The notes under the pieces were generated by a model. It was not told the DNA's origin. It searched no databases and saw nothing but the letters and a program-made list of their open reading frames with translations. Shown here piece by piece: positions 43,053 to 52,681 of a DNA stretch of 64,000 bases. The position numbers and the translations under genes are program-made. The number at the start of each line of letters is the position of its first letter. Position 1 is the first letter of the stretch. This stretch comes from Salinimicrobium profundisediminis. GTDB taxonomy: Bacteria > Bacteroidota > Bacteroidia > Flavobacteriales > Flavobacteriaceae. The DNA is taken from contig NZ_JAPJDA010000019.1 of the NCBI RefSeq assembly GCF_026241755.1, positions 1 through 64,000 on the forward strand, given 5' to 3'.

Positions 43053-43966
43053 GAACCATTTTTTTCTTTTTTGTCTTTTTATTCGGAATAACAAGTAACA
43101 CTTTTGGGCAGGATGTCAATAAGTACAAATATGTGCTGGTACCACAGGAATTTGAATTCCTGAAGCATCCAAACCAGTATCAGGTAAACGCACTTACCGC
43201 TTTCTTGTTAGAAAAATATGGTTTTGACGCACTTTACGAAGAGAAGATCCCGGCTAATATGGGACTTTGTGATGTGCTTAAAGTCAATGTTCATAATGAA
43301 TCGAGCCTATTTCGTTCCAGGCTTTACGTCACTTTAGAAAACTGTAATGATGAGGTGGTGTTCACTTCAAAAACAGGATCGAGCAGGGAGAAGAACTATA
43401 AAAAATCCTATCATGAAGCTTTAAGGGAAGCTTTTACTTCTTTTGAAGGGGCAGAACTTATAAAAAGCGGGTTTGCTGTTGCGGAAACTTCTGCGGAAAA
43501 AAATCCTGCTGAAGTTGTAATAGATCCTGTACCCGCGGCCAAAGATATTCAGGAAGAAGCTTCCGAAGTAATTATAGATCCTGTACCGGCTGTTAATAAT
43601 ACTCAGGAACAGGCTTCTGAAGTTGTTGTTGATCCTGTGGTAACTTCCGAAGAAATAGAAGAAGCTACAGAAGAATCTTCGGCACTTCCTGAAGTAGTTC
43701 AGAAGAATGAGAATTTGCAGTTTGTAAATGGTGCAATCACCTATAAACTGGTGAAAACACCGGCTGGTTATGACCTTTACAGGGAAGGAGAACCAGGTAA
43801 ATTTGGAACTTTACTCAAATCGGGTGGGGGAGAGAATTACCTTTATTCTTCAAAAAACATCTCCGGAAATGCCTTTTTTGACACCCATGGAAACCTGGTC
43901 GTTGAATATCTTGATCCTAATTCCCAGCAACTCATCAGCGTAAAATATTCTCAGAAAGGTCAATAA
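43049..43966 (+). CDS. Secreted protein with 18-residue acidic-proline repeats
   Basis: No family recognised. The 305-residue product has a signal peptide (ITSNTFGQ) and an N-terminal domain (about 22-140) that ends near KSYHEALREAFTSFEG. A repeat linker follows (about 155-208, three units of EVVIDPVPAAKDIQEEAS type), then a C-terminal domain (about 228-305: NGAITYKLVKTPAGYDLYRE). The stop overlaps the convergent rarA stop region by seven bases. It is third in the 41-44 kb envelope operon. The Pro/Glu linker suggests a periplasm-spanning spacer, which is inference. Confidence 0.72.
   Translation: MRTIFFFFVFLFGITSNTFGQDVNKYKYVLVPQEFEFLKHPNQYQVNALTAFLLEKYGFDALYEEKIPANMGLCDVLKVNVHNESSLFRSRLYVTLENCNDEVVFTSKTGSSREKNYKKSYHEALREAFTSFEGAELIKSGFAVAETSAEKNPAEVVIDPVPAAKDIQEEASEVIIDPVPAVNNTQEQASEVVVDPVVTSEEIEEATEESSALPEVVQKNENLQFVNGAITYKLVKTPAGYDLYREGEPGKFGTLLKSGGGENYLYSSKNISGNAFFDTHGNLVVEYLDPNSQQLISVKYSQKGQ
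43511..43672 (+). repeat. Three tandem 54-bp units
   Basis: Units at 43511-43564, 43565-43618 and 43619-43672 each encode 18 residues starting EVV/EVI/EVV plus a DPV core. The first two are close; the third has drifted. They form the linker of the secreted protein. Confidence 0.85.
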
Positions 43967-45237
43967 CCGTATTTGCCTTTCCAGCGTTTTTGCAGAAAAT
44001 CCCTTTGTGCCTGCTCCCGCTGATTATTCCCGGGACGAAAGAACGCATGATTGCTTATTTCCTTCGGAAGAAATTCGGCTGCGGCAAAATTATTTTCATA
44101 ATTATGGGCGTATTTATAATCTTCTCCATATCCTAAATCTTTCATGAGCTTGGTGGGCGCATTTCGTATGGCCAAAGGCACAGGAAGATTCCCGGTCTTT
44201 TTTACCATCGCCTGGGCCTCGTTGATAGCCATGTAAGAAGCGTTCGATTTTGGGGAAGTGGCCAGGTAAATACAGCACTGGCTTAAAATGATCCTGGATT
44301 CGGGGTGGCCAATGGTAGAAACAGCCTGAAAAGTGTTATTTGCGAGGATCAAAGCCGTGGGGTTCGCATTGCCAATATCTTCGGAAGCCAAAATGAGTAA
44401 GCGGCGGGCAATGAATTTCACATCCTCGCCACCTTCTATCATTCGGGCCAGCCAGTACACAGCTGCATTGGGATCACTACCCCTTATCGATTTGATAAAA
44501 GCCGAAATTATATCATAGTGCTGCTCCCCGGTCTTGTCATAAAGCACCGTGTTTTGCTGAACTTTGTTCATCACCATATCGTTGGTGATCACTACTTTGT
44601 CTTCTTCTTCAGAAGTAACCACGAGTTCAAAAATGTTGAGCAACTTTCGGGCATCACCGCCGCTAAGTCTTAGTAGCGCCTCTGTTTCCTGTAATTCAAT
44701 CTGTTTTTTGGAGATGACTTCGTCTTCAGATATCGCTCTTTTCAGCAAAGCAATAAGATCGTCTTTTGAGAAAGAGTTGAGTACGTAAACCTGGCTTCGT
44801 GAGAGTAAAGCGGGAATAACTTCAAAACTTGGGTTCTCGGTTGTTGCTCCAATGAGGGTGATCCAGCCTTTTTCTACTGCACCTAAAAGCGAATCCTGCT
44901 GAGATTTACTAAACCTGTGAATTTCATCTATAAAGAGAATAGGATTTTTTGTGGTGAAGAGGCCGTCGCTTTTTTTTGCTTTTTCTATAACTTCCCTTAC
45001 ATCTTTAACGCCGCTGCTAATGGCGCTAAGGGTAAAGAACGGGCGGCCAGATTCGGTAGCTATAATATTTGCCAGGGTGGTTTTACCCACTCCCGGAGGC
45101 CCCCAAAAAATAATGCTGGGTATGATGTCCCTCTTAATTTGTTTGCGAAGAGCGGCATCAGGCCCCACCAGGTGTTGCTGCGATAAGTAATCATCTAATG
45201 TTAGGGGACGTAATCTTTCGGCTAAAGGTTTATTCAT
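43960..45237 (-). CDS. rarA: Replication-associated recombination protein RarA (MgsA)
   Basis: AAA+ ATPase acting at stalled replication forks, related to clamp loaders. The 425-residue protein has Walker [10 protein letters not shown] (46-54), Walker [16 protein letters not shown] (about 104-118), sensor 1 [10 protein letters not shown], and the tetramerisation region [20 protein letters not shown], with [14 protein letters not shown] after it. It is convergent with the envelope operon and overlaps its last gene by seven bases at the 3' end. Confidence 0.95.
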   Translation of the reverse strand: MNKPLAERLRPLTLDDYLSQQHLVGPDAALRKQIKRDIIPSIIFWGPPGVGKTTLANIIATESGRPFFTLSAISSGVKDVREVIEKAKKSDGLFTTKNPILFIDEIHRFSKSQQDSLLGAVEKGWITLIGATTENPSFEVIPALLSRSQVYVLNSFSKDDLIALLKRAISEDEVISKKQIELQETEALLRLSGGDARKLLNIFELVVTSEEEDKVVITNDMVMNKVQQNTVLYDKTGEQHYDIISAFIKSIRGSDPNAAVYWLARMIEGGEDVKFIARRLLILASEDIGNANPTALILANNTFQAVSTIGHPESRIILSQCCIYLATSPKSNASYMAINEAQAMVKKTGNLPVPLAIRNAPTKLMKDLGYGEDYKYAHNYENNFAAAEFLPKEISNHAFFRPGNNQREQAQRDFLQKRWKGKYGY

Positions 45238-45341
45238 GAGGTAAAAATAGTAAATTGAGTACTCTTGCAGAAAATGCAGGCGGTATAAGTTTTCTTAGTG
45301 ACGAACTGGCAGCATGAGGTTCTTTTCAAAAAAATGTGTGT

Positions 45342-45358
45342 TAAAAATGTCATTTTTG
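45342..45358. repeat. Dispersed palindrome copy 9 (one mismatch)
   Basis: TAAAAATGTCATTTTTG, with T instead of C at the first base; the inner 15 bases are symmetric. It lies between rarA and the rhomboid gene, about 54 bases before the rhomboid ATG. This copy has T in the centre. Confidence 0.7.
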
Positions 45359-45411
45359 AAAGGTATTTGAACAGCAGTTTTAATTGGTTAACTTTTTGCA
45401 AAGCCAAAGGT

Positions 45412-46161
45412 ATGAGAGTACAAAAATCAGCAAATTCTGAACCATTTGTTTTCACTACGGGGGTGGTGGGCTATCCCCTGATCTTTGTACTGGCTATTTG
45501 GATAGTATTTTGGATGGAAATACGCTTTGGGTGGGACTTCACGAGCTTTGGAATTTACCCGCGAACCCTTGAGGGGCTTAGAGGTATAATTTTTTCCCCT
45601 TTTATACACAGTGGGATAAAGCATTTGTTTCACAATACGGTTCCGCTGTTCGTTCTTACGCTTTCCCTCTTTTACTTTTACCGGAAATTAAGCTGGAAAA
45701 TCCTCTTTTTTGGGCTCCTGCTGTCGGGGTTCCTTACATGGCTTATTGGGAGGCCCGCTTTTCATATAGGGGCTTCAGGAATGATCTATGTGCTGGCGGG
45801 ATTTTTATTCTTTAAAGGTATTTTCTCGAGATACTTCAGACTGGTAGCTCTTTCCCTGATCGTGGTTTTTCTTTACGGCGGACTTTTATGGTACATCACA
45901 CCAATTGATCCTAAAATTTCGTGGGAAGGTCACCTGGCGGGGCTTCTTTCAGGATTGATCTTTGCACTCATTTACAGGCAGAATGTTGCCCGTGCCCCAA
46001 AATATGAATGGGAAAAAGAAACTTATAGGGAAGAAGAAGACCCTTTTATGCGGCATTTTGACGAAAACGGGAACTTCATTGAAAACCCCGATGGAGAGGA
46101 CGAGCCGCTATATGTTTACCATTATAAACGAGAGGAAAAGGACAGGCCAAAGGAAGAGTAA
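45412..46161 (+). CDS. Rhomboid family intramembrane serine protease
   Basis: Six-helix inner-membrane protease that cuts within or next to transmembrane segments. The 249-residue protein has catalytic Ser122 in HIGASGMIY and His174 in WEGHLAGLLSG, plus HSGIKHLFHNTVPL in the second conserved segment (about 66-79). A charged cytoplasmic tail (about 188-249, many Glu and Lys) ends the protein. I start at ATG 45412 (MRVQKSANSE) because the upstream extension from 45298 is not rhomboid-like and carries a palindrome copy. Substrates are unknown. Confidence 0.88.
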   Translation: MRVQKSANSEPFVFTTGVVGYPLIFVLAIWIVFWMEIRFGWDFTSFGIYPRTLEGLRGIIFSPFIHSGIKHLFHNTVPLFVLTLSLFYFYRKLSWKILFFGLLLSGFLTWLIGRPAFHIGASGMIYVLAGFLFFKGIFSRYFRLVALSLIVVFLYGGLLWYITPIDPKISWEGHLAGLLSGLIFALIYRQNVARAPKYEWEKETYREEEDPFMRHFDENGNFIENPDGEDEPLYVYHYKREEKDRPKEE

Positions 46162-46168
46162 TATTTTG

Positions 46169-46906
46169 CTAATCCAGTCTCTGTCGCATCACTTCATAAA
46201 GAAAAGCACCACAGGCTACAGAAACATTTAAGCTGCCAATACTGCCCTGCATGGGGAGTTTGGCTTTGTCGTCAACCAGCTTGAGCACAGATTCAGAAAT
46301 TCCTTTGCCTTCATTTCCCATTACCATTGCCGTGGGCTCTTTAAAATCTACGGAATAAAGCAGCTTGTCGGTCTTTTCTGTGGCTGCTACCACTTTAATG
46401 CCCGAGCCCTGCATGTAGAAAATGGCATCTTTGATATGATCTACCTTGATAAGCGGAATTTTAAAGATCGCCCCGGCAGAAGTCTTCACCGTATCGGCAG
46501 TTACGGGAGCGCCCCCTTTTTTCTGAATGATAATTGCGTTTACACCACAACATTCGGCAGTTCTAATGATCGCACCAAAATTCCGAACATCATCTACCTG
46601 ATCAAGTAAAAGAAAGAGCGGGGCGGTTTCCTGTTGAAGCGCCTTTTCAACTTCAGAAGCAAGATCGGCAAATTGAACGGGCGAGATCTTTGCCACAACA
46701 CCCTGGTGATTTCCTTTTACCAGTCGGTTCAACTTTTCTACAGGGACGTAAGAAATGTTGTATTCGCCAGATTTAGTTTTTTGCTGTAATTCCTGAAATA
46801 ACTGGCCGCTAAGACCTTTTTGAACAAAGATCTTGTCTATGGTCTCATTATTCTGAATGGCTTCAATTACGGCACGTATTCCAAAAATGGTGGTTGTATC
46901 TTTCAT
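46169..46906 (-). CDS. rlmB: 23S rRNA (guanosine(2251)-2'-O)-methyltransferase RlmB
   Basis: SPOUT (TrmH-type) RNA 2'-O-methyltransferase. The 245-residue protein has an N-terminal RNA-binding substrate domain (IFGIRAVIEAIQ near 7-18), then motif 1 DVRNFGAIIRTAECCG (about 103-118), motif 2 MVMGNEGKGIS and motif 3 LNVSVACGAFLYEV. It could in principle be a TrmH paralogue acting on tRNA, but the N-terminal domain fits RlmB. Convergent with the rhomboid gene, seven bases apart. Confidence 0.9.
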   Translation of the reverse strand: MKDTTTIFGIRAVIEAIQNNETIDKIFVQKGLSGQLFQELQQKTKSGEYNISYVPVEKLNRLVKGNHQGVVAKISPVQFADLASEVEKALQQETAPLFLLLDQVDDVRNFGAIIRTAECCGVNAIIIQKKGGAPVTADTVKTSAGAIFKIPLIKVDHIKDAIFYMQGSGIKVVAATEKTDKLLYSVDFKEPTAMVMGNEGKGISESVLKLVDDKAKLPMQGSIGSLNVSVACGAFLYEVMRQRLD

Positions 46907-46958
46907 GGTGCAAAGATAGAGATAAATGAATGGCTGCCGAAAACTCTTGAAAATTACT

Positions 46959-48707
46959 TTATTCTTCAGCCTGCACTGTAAAAGTTCTTTTTACAGACAC
47001 AGGTTTTCCTGAATTTGTGAACCCTTCAAGATGAATTTCAAAAGTTCCGGGAACATCAGAAGTGAAGAAATCCATATTTTCTTCGGAAGAATCTATTTCT
47101 ACTGAAGGCACCCACAGAAGTTGTGTTCTTAGATCTGGAATCCTTGACAGTGGATTATCTGAAGAAGTGGCATAAGACTGTTTAAAATAGTTCTTGCCGG
47201 CTTCAGGAAGTTTCATTGCTACTCTTTTAATGTAATCCTGGTTTAAAGTTTCAGAAAAATTTCCCTCGATCGTTTCAACATCAACAATTCCGGCGAAAAT
47301 ATGAGAGCCTAAAAAGAAGTTATCCCTCAAAATCTTTATGCTCTTCACGTATTTTGCCGGGTAGTTGATCAAGAGGTCGTGATCTTGTACCATAGCGCCG
47401 TCTACGATAAGCAGCGCCGGAAGATAAAAATTCGTTGCGCCGTCTGTCTGGTTTATCACGAATTGAGAGCCGTCTTTGCTCCTGGCCAGGTGGGCAAACA
47501 TGACAATTTCAACCATTGTTTCTTTTATAGTGGGAAACCGGGTGTAGTCATCCAGATTGTAGACGGTAGGCTCTTGAGTGTAAAAAGGTTCTTTTTCAGT
47601 TATAACTTTTAAAGTGTCGGGTTTAACGCTGTAATATGCATTTTCAATCTGAACCTGTACGCTGCGGTCAAGAATATAATCTTTCATGGCAGGGGTAATC
47701 TTAAAATCGGCGAACTTCAAATCAGGATTGGAGATTTGAGGTAAAGGATCAAGTTTGATCTCATAATTTTCGGTTTCATCTCCTAAAATTTGCATTAAAG
47801 CTTCGGGGGTGTCGTAGGCTTCATCTAAATTGAGATAGAATTTCCCCTGCTTGTTTGTAGTTGCGATCTTGAGCATGTAATCTTCACCCGGAAGGGAGAA
47901 AGCCAGTTTCTTTCCTGATAAATTGCGGGCTGCTTCTGGCGTTTTTGCCACAATTCGGCCGGAGATGAGATTGCCTCTTGCTTCAGGAAGAAAGACGGAA
48001 TCTATTTTTTGACGTGTAGCAGGAAAAGAAAGGTCAAAATTTTCAGAAGTAAATTTCTTCGGAATAGAAATACTATCTGTTTTTCTAACGGAAAGCGAAT
48101 AATCTCCCGGAACCCCTTCTAGATCTACTGCAACTTTCTCTCTCCTGCCAAAAATGTCATTTTCCAGAATGATTTTTACAGGGCTATTTTCACTCTTAAC
48201 TGAATTTTTTCCTGAGTCAGGATTTGGAGATATGGACGGGATTTCTTCAGAAGTTGATAAAATGGCCGAAGAATCGCCGCGATATGGATTAACTATGGCC
48301 ACATCACCTGCGAAATAAGTGTCGTGATTCCTCATCCAGTTGGAATAGCTCAATAATTTGTAATTTCCGGATGGTACCGTGGTAGGAATAAAGAAATCTC
48401 CCTGCGCCTGTCCGTTTTTCAGCAGGAGTTTGTGCTTGAAAATGCTATTTCCATCTTCACTTATTAATTCTACATAAGCGACTTTGCTCACTCCGCTGAA
48501 TTCCTCCGTATCCTTTTCAAGATTGTAGAGCTTATAATACAGGTATTCCCCCGGAAAAAGCAAGGAGGAATTGTAGTGGACAAAAATCTTTTCCTGCGGA
48601 ACTTTTTCGAGCAGTGCTGCACCGGCTGAACTATCTACTGCCTGTGCAAAAAAATGCAGCGGGAGTAAGAAACAGGTAAGTGTGAAAAAAAGGTATTTCA
48701 TATTCAT
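46959..48707 (-). CDS. Secreted protein with a TonB-plug-like C-terminal region
   Basis: A 583-residue secreted protein with a signal peptide (MKYLFFTLTCFLLPLHFFAQ). Its N-terminal part is macroglobulin/MG2-like (EKIFVHYNSSLLFPGEYLYY at about 37-56 and VPSGNYKLLSYSNWMRN). The C-terminal part has PALLIVDGAMVQDHD and a VKSIKILRDN...IFAGIVDVET stretch, the pattern of a TonB receptor plug domain without the barrel. The ATG at 48707 follows the DUF4249 stop by one base. It belongs with the DUF4249 lipoprotein and TonB receptor upstream; this grouping is common in Bacteroidota but its substrate is unknown. A two-mismatch palindrome copy encodes ENDIF. Confidence 0.75.
   Translation of the reverse strand: MNMKYLFFTLTCFLLPLHFFAQAVDSSAGAALLEKVPQEKIFVHYNSSLLFPGEYLYYKLYNLEKDTEEFSGVSKVAYVELISEDGNSIFKHKLLLKNGQAQGDFFIPTTVPSGNYKLLSYSNWMRNHDTYFAGDVAIVNPYRGDSSAILSTSEEIPSISPNPDSGKNSVKSENSPVKIILENDIFGRREKVAVDLEGVPGDYSLSVRKTDSISIPKKFTSENFDLSFPATRQKIDSVFLPEARGNLISGRIVAKTPEAARNLSGKKLAFSLPGEDYMLKIATTNKQGKFYLNLDEAYDTPEALMQILGDETENYEIKLDPLPQISNPDLKFADFKITPAMKDYILDRSVQVQIENAYYSVKPDTLKVITEKEPFYTQEPTVYNLDDYTRFPTIKETMVEIVMFAHLARSKDGSQFVINQTDGATNFYLPALLIVDGAMVQDHDLLINYPAKYVKSIKILRDNFFLGSHIFAGIVDVETIEGNFSETLNQDYIKRVAMKLPEAGKNYFKQSYATSSDNPLSRIPDLRTQLLWVPSVEIDSSEENMDFFTSDVPGTFEIHLEGFTNSGKPVSVKRTFTVQAEE
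48149..48165. repeat. Dispersed palindrome copy 10 (two mismatches)
   Basis: CAAAAATGTCATTTTCC has a perfect left arm; the last two bases of the right arm differ, as in copy 5. It lies in the plug-like gene (minus strand ENDIF). Confidence 0.55.
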
Positions 48708-48708
48708 T

Positions 48709-49905
48709 TTATTCAGTCCAAAAATCGGGTGCCTGGTTGGTGCCATAAACGGTGCAGTCTACACATTCGGTGGCAATAACTCTCATGGGGCCTTCGCCTA
48801 ATTCCCCCGGAACAGGTGCCCCGGCCATGCTGTAATATCGAACTGTACCACCTTTGATCATACCAATTGGGGTGTCATAGTTCTCTCCCGGCCTAAATAT
48901 TAAACAAGATTCGGGAAATTGTGGTCGGCGTTCATCAAATTCAAAGAAATCATGATAGTTAAAAAATACCCTTTTTGAAGAGGTAGAGGAGAGGGTAAAG
49001 AAGCCTATAACTTTCTCATCTTCATTAGCAGCCCGAATATTACCACTTACAAAACCCGGCTGCGTTGGGCTCAAAACACTTCCTGAACCCGAGATTTTCT
49101 TAAGGGTAGAATAATAAGAAAAGGCTTCGGGAGTTAAAGAATATTGTTTTACCAAAATGCTGTAACGCTGGGCCAGTACAGGGTTTTCTTGGTCTATGAA
49201 TCGCACTACGAAAGATTTGAGATCATTCTCGCTAAGGGAACTTGTGTTAGAGATAATTATTTCTTTAGACGGCACCGTGTTGTAACATACCGTTTCCTGA
49301 CGGGTATTTGGAACCACACTCCAGTCGTTTCCCTCAAACTTTATGGTATTGCGCACCGTATATGGAGAGACAATTTTATAGGTTTCTTCATACTCGTATA
49401 ACGCATACCTTGAGGCCGAAGAAGTATATTCACTGTCTACCATTAGTGCAACTCCATCTTCTCCCTGGTAGAAACTGCGTTCGGCATAAAGATTATCGAT
49501 TTTAGCTCCCGGGATCAAAGTGGCGGGATCTGAAATATAAGAGCTTCCATCCCGGGTATCGATTTGAAGCTGGTAAGTGCGTTGTGGCCCGGCAGCAAAT
49601 TTGGTGCTGGAAAGATAAGTTCCCGGTGTATCTGATTCGTAGAACTGAAATTGGGTGCCTGTATCATCGGTTACGGTAACAGTTGCATTTGTTTCTGCAG
49701 CAGGTATTTGCTTTTCGAGTTCGTAGGTGCGTGTGAGCCTGACTTCCTGGGTTTTGAGTTCATCGGTAATTAAAGCTTCTACAACCAGAAGGTTCTCATA
49801 AGTTTCTGTTTCAAATTCGTATGGCTCCACACAGCTGTTAGTGATCATTGAAAAAATGAACAAAAGAAACAGGCGAATGACAGATTTAGTGTTGATACAT
49901 TTCAT
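48709..49905 (-). CDS. DUF4249 domain-containing lipoprotein
   Basis: A 398-residue outer membrane lipoprotein (lipobox ending Cys25, MITNSC). The N-terminal Ig-like half has YENLLVVEALITDE (about 37-50) and LTRTYELEKQIPAAETNATV, typical of DUF4249. DUF4249 proteins are encoded next to TonB-dependent receptors and are thought to take the role SusD plays for SusC. Here it sits 12 bases after the receptor gene and one base before the plug-like gene. The substrate cannot be told. Confidence 0.87.
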   Translation of the reverse strand: MKCINTKSVIRLFLLFIFSMITNSCVEPYEFETETYENLLVVEALITDELKTQEVRLTRTYELEKQIPAAETNATVTVTDDTGTQFQFYESDTPGTYLSSTKFAAGPQRTYQLQIDTRDGSSYISDPATLIPGAKIDNLYAERSFYQGEDGVALMVDSEYTSSASRYALYEYEETYKIVSPYTVRNTIKFEGNDWSVVPNTRQETVCYNTVPSKEIIISNTSSLSENDLKSFVVRFIDQENPVLAQRYSILVKQYSLTPEAFSYYSTLKKISGSGSVLSPTQPGFVSGNIRAANEDEKVIGFFTLSSTSSKRVFFNYHDFFEFDERRPQFPESCLIFRPGENYDTPIGMIKGGTVRYYSMAGAPVPGELGEGPMRVIATECVDCTVYGTNQAPDFWTE

Positions 49906-49917
49906 ATTCTCTCCGCT

Positions 49918-52680
49918 TTAAAATCTGAAATTATAGGTGATTGTAGGTACCGGAATTGAAAAAATAGAGCTTTTATAAGCTTTTACTTCTCCTTCTTCAG
50001 TCACAAAAAATACTGAATACGGATTGTTTCTTCCCAATACGTTGTAAACTGAAATATTCCAGAAACTGTGTGCAAATTTCTTGATCTTGTGATTTCCTTC
50101 TACGTTAAAACTGAGGTCAAGGCGGTAGTAATCTGGAATCCTGAATTTGTTTCGGTCGCTGTAAAGCACATATTCAATTCCATTTTGATAGTATTTCCCG
50201 GTGGGGAAGGTGACGGGGCGCCCGGTTTGATATACAAAATTAGCTGAGAAACTGAACCGATGGGTTAGTTTATAATTGGCTACTATGCTTAGGTCATGAG
50301 GTTTATCGTAATTGGCGGGAAAAAATTCGCCGTTATTCACCTGCTGTTCATTAAAAGCTCCGTTGAGTTTTAGTTCAGATTTGGAGTAGGTGTAGCCCAG
50401 CCATCCGTTCAATCGGCCTTCGGTTTTTTTCAGAAGAAATTCGGCTCCAAAAGAGCGGCCTTCTCCCTGTAAAACTTCAGTTTCAATATTTTCATTCAGA
50501 AAAAGTTGCGCTCCCACTTTGTAATCAAGGATATTACTTGATTCTTTGTAATAACCTTCTACACTCACTTCATACATATTGTTGTTGAAGTTCTTGTAAA
50601 GCCCAAAAGAATATTGGTGGGCACGTTGAGGCTTTATATTTTTATCGGTGAGTTTGTAAGTATCGGTAGGGGAGACCGTGGTGTTGTTAGAAAGGGTGTG
50701 AATATACTGGTAAGCATTGTTGTAACTAAGCTTTAAGGAAAGATCGGGAAGCAGGAAATAACGTGCCGAGAGGCGTACTTCGGGTCCGCCGTAGGTTTCC
50801 ATAACTTCATTTTTTCCGTAGTGAACGGTATCAATTACAGTAGCTTCAGATTTTGGAAGGCCTTCTTCATAAATTTTCTGGTTCTTTTCACCAAGTGCGG
50901 CATAATGAGAATAGCGAAGGCCGCCGCTAAGAAGCAGTTTGTCATTAACTGTAAAATTATCGGCAAGATAGATAGCAGACTCCAGGCCTTTTTCCTTAGC
51001 AATCTCAAGGGGTTGAATAATAGATTCGCTTCCCAGAGGCTCTATTTTACCGGGGTGCACATTATAGAGCTTGGTTGAAATTCCATAATCAAATTTATGA
51101 GCAGCACTATGAAGGTACCTCATGTTCAATTTTACTTCAGTTTCATTGATCTTATAACCTGAAGTAAAGTTATTGTTGAATTCGCTTTCGTAATCTATAT
51201 CAAAGTTATAATGGCTGTTGGTGAGGATAAGGCTACCGTCATTTTTTTCATTAAACTTATGATTGAGTTTCATGGAGAACAGCAGGTTCTGATAGTTAAA
51301 GAGAGAATCAGAAGTAATGCTGTAGTTGTCACGGCTGAGGTAGCCGGTGGTCTTTAAGCTGGTCCTGTCATTAAATTTGTGGTTATACTTTGCAATGACA
51401 TCGTAAAAGGAAGCTTTGCTGTCTTTTAGGGATTCTTCGTCCAGGTTTTTTAAAATCCAGTCGGAATAGGTGCTTCTTCCGCCAATGAGTAACCCCGATT
51501 TCTCTTTAATCACCGGAATTTCAAGAGCAACATTGCTGGTTACCGGCCCCACCGAAACTTCTCCTGCAAATTTCTGGGTATTTGCATCTTTGGAGGTGAT
51601 ATCAAAAACTGAAGAAAGCCTGCCACCAAACCGCGCCGGGATATTTCCTTTATAAATGGTCATGTCTCCAGTGGTAAAAGGATTTACGGCAGAGAAAATT
51701 CCGAAGAAATGAGCAGGATTGTAAAGCACTGCATCATCTATCAAAATGAGGTTTTGGTCGGTTTTCCCGCCCCTTACGTTAAACCCTGCAGATCCCTCAC
51801 CCGTGGTGGAAATTCCCGGAAGAGTAACTGCTACTTTCATAACATCCCTTTCTCCCAGGACCAGGGGTATATTTTTGATTTCACTTATGTCAATATCTTC
51901 TGTGCCCCCAATGGCATCTTCTACGTTCTCGGCCTGGTTAGAATCTACCAATACTTCTCCCAATAGTTCATAATCTTCCTTAAGGCTTAAGTTGTAAGTG
52001 CCGTCGCTAAAGATGACCAGCCGGGTCACCACGTCTTCATTTCCCAAAGATCTTGTCTCTAAAAGGTGTTCTCCTGCTGGCAATCTCAGGTTATAATTTC
52101 CATTGATATCGGTAACTGTACCTATAGTTGTTCCCTGAACAATGATAGAAAGGTTGGAGATAGGTTCTCCAGTTTCCTGGTTTGTTGCCTGCCCACTTAA
52201 GTTGAAAGTTCCGGTGCCTGAAGTCTGAGTTTCTTTACCTATAAATATTGTCTTGCTTGTTGCTTTGGGGCTGTTGCTTTGAGTGTAGAAAACAGGATTA
52301 TATTCTTTAATCTCTTTTGGTCTTTCAGGAGCTATTTGTGTCGTGTCTGGGAAGAACCCCTGAGGTAATTGATTATATATAATATTGCTTTTTGTGATGA
52401 CCACTCTGTTGTTGTCTAGAAAGTAGTAATTGAGAAGAGTTTGCTCAAGTACCTTTTTTAAGACTTCAGATACAGGGGTTTGGTTGTAGTTGGCTGTTAC
52501 CTGTGTGCCTTTTACCCATTCTTCTACATAAAAAAAGTGGAAGCCTGTTTGCTGTTCTATTTCGCCAAAAACCTGTTCTAAGGTAGTTTGTTCTAAAGAA
52601 AGAGAAACTTTAGGAGATTCTTCCTGAGCCGTGAGGTGCTGCAGAGAAAAAAGTATTAGCAGGGTAACAAAATTCTTCAA
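49918..52680 (-). CDS. TonB-dependent receptor with STN domain
   Basis: A 920-residue outer membrane importer. Order: signal peptide (about 18 residues, HLTAQ), secretin/TonB short N-terminal STN domain (about 25-100, VKGTQVTANYNQTPVSEVLK), carboxypeptidase-like domain (about 155-245, GTTIGTVTDINGNYNL), plug (about 250-370, GFNVRGGKTDQNLILIDDAV, then FFGIFSAVNPF) and a 22-strand barrel ending TITYNFRF. STN domains normally contact a FecR anti-sigma protein, but none is encoded here. It lies between a small secreted protein (1-base gap) and DUF4249. Confidence 0.9.
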   Translation of the reverse strand: MKNFVTLLILFSLQHLTAQEESPKVSLSLEQTTLEQVFGEIEQQTGFHFFYVEEWVKGTQVTANYNQTPVSEVLKKVLEQTLLNYYFLDNNRVVITKSNIIYNQLPQGFFPDTTQIAPERPKEIKEYNPVFYTQSNSPKATSKTIFIGKETQTSGTGTFNLSGQATNQETGEPISNLSIIVQGTTIGTVTDINGNYNLRLPAGEHLLETRSLGNEDVVTRLVIFSDGTYNLSLKEDYELLGEVLVDSNQAENVEDAIGGTEDIDISEIKNIPLVLGERDVMKVAVTLPGISTTGEGSAGFNVRGGKTDQNLILIDDAVLYNPAHFFGIFSAVNPFTTGDMTIYKGNIPARFGGRLSSVFDITSKDANTQKFAGEVSVGPVTSNVALEIPVIKEKSGLLIGGRSTYSDWILKNLDEESLKDSKASFYDVIAKYNHKFNDRTSLKTTGYLSRDNYSITSDSLFNYQNLLFSMKLNHKFNEKNDGSLILTNSHYNFDIDYESEFNNNFTSGYKINETEVKLNMRYLHSAAHKFDYGISTKLYNVHPGKIEPLGSESIIQPLEIAKEKGLESAIYLADNFTVNDKLLLSGGLRYSHYAALGEKNQKIYEEGLPKSEATVIDTVHYGKNEVMETYGGPEVRLSARYFLLPDLSLKLSYNNAYQYIHTLSNNTTVSPTDTYKLTDKNIKPQRAHQYSFGLYKNFNNNMYEVSVEGYYKESSNILDYKVGAQLFLNENIETEVLQGEGRSFGAEFLLKKTEGRLNGWLGYTYSKSELKLNGAFNEQQVNNGEFFPANYDKPHDLSIVANYKLTHRFSFSANFVYQTGRPVTFPTGKYYQNGIEYVLYSDRNKFRIPDYYRLDLSFNVEGNHKIKKFAHSFWNISVYNVLGRNNPYSVFFVTEEGEVKAYKSSIFSIPVPTITYNFRF

Positions 52681-52681
52681 A

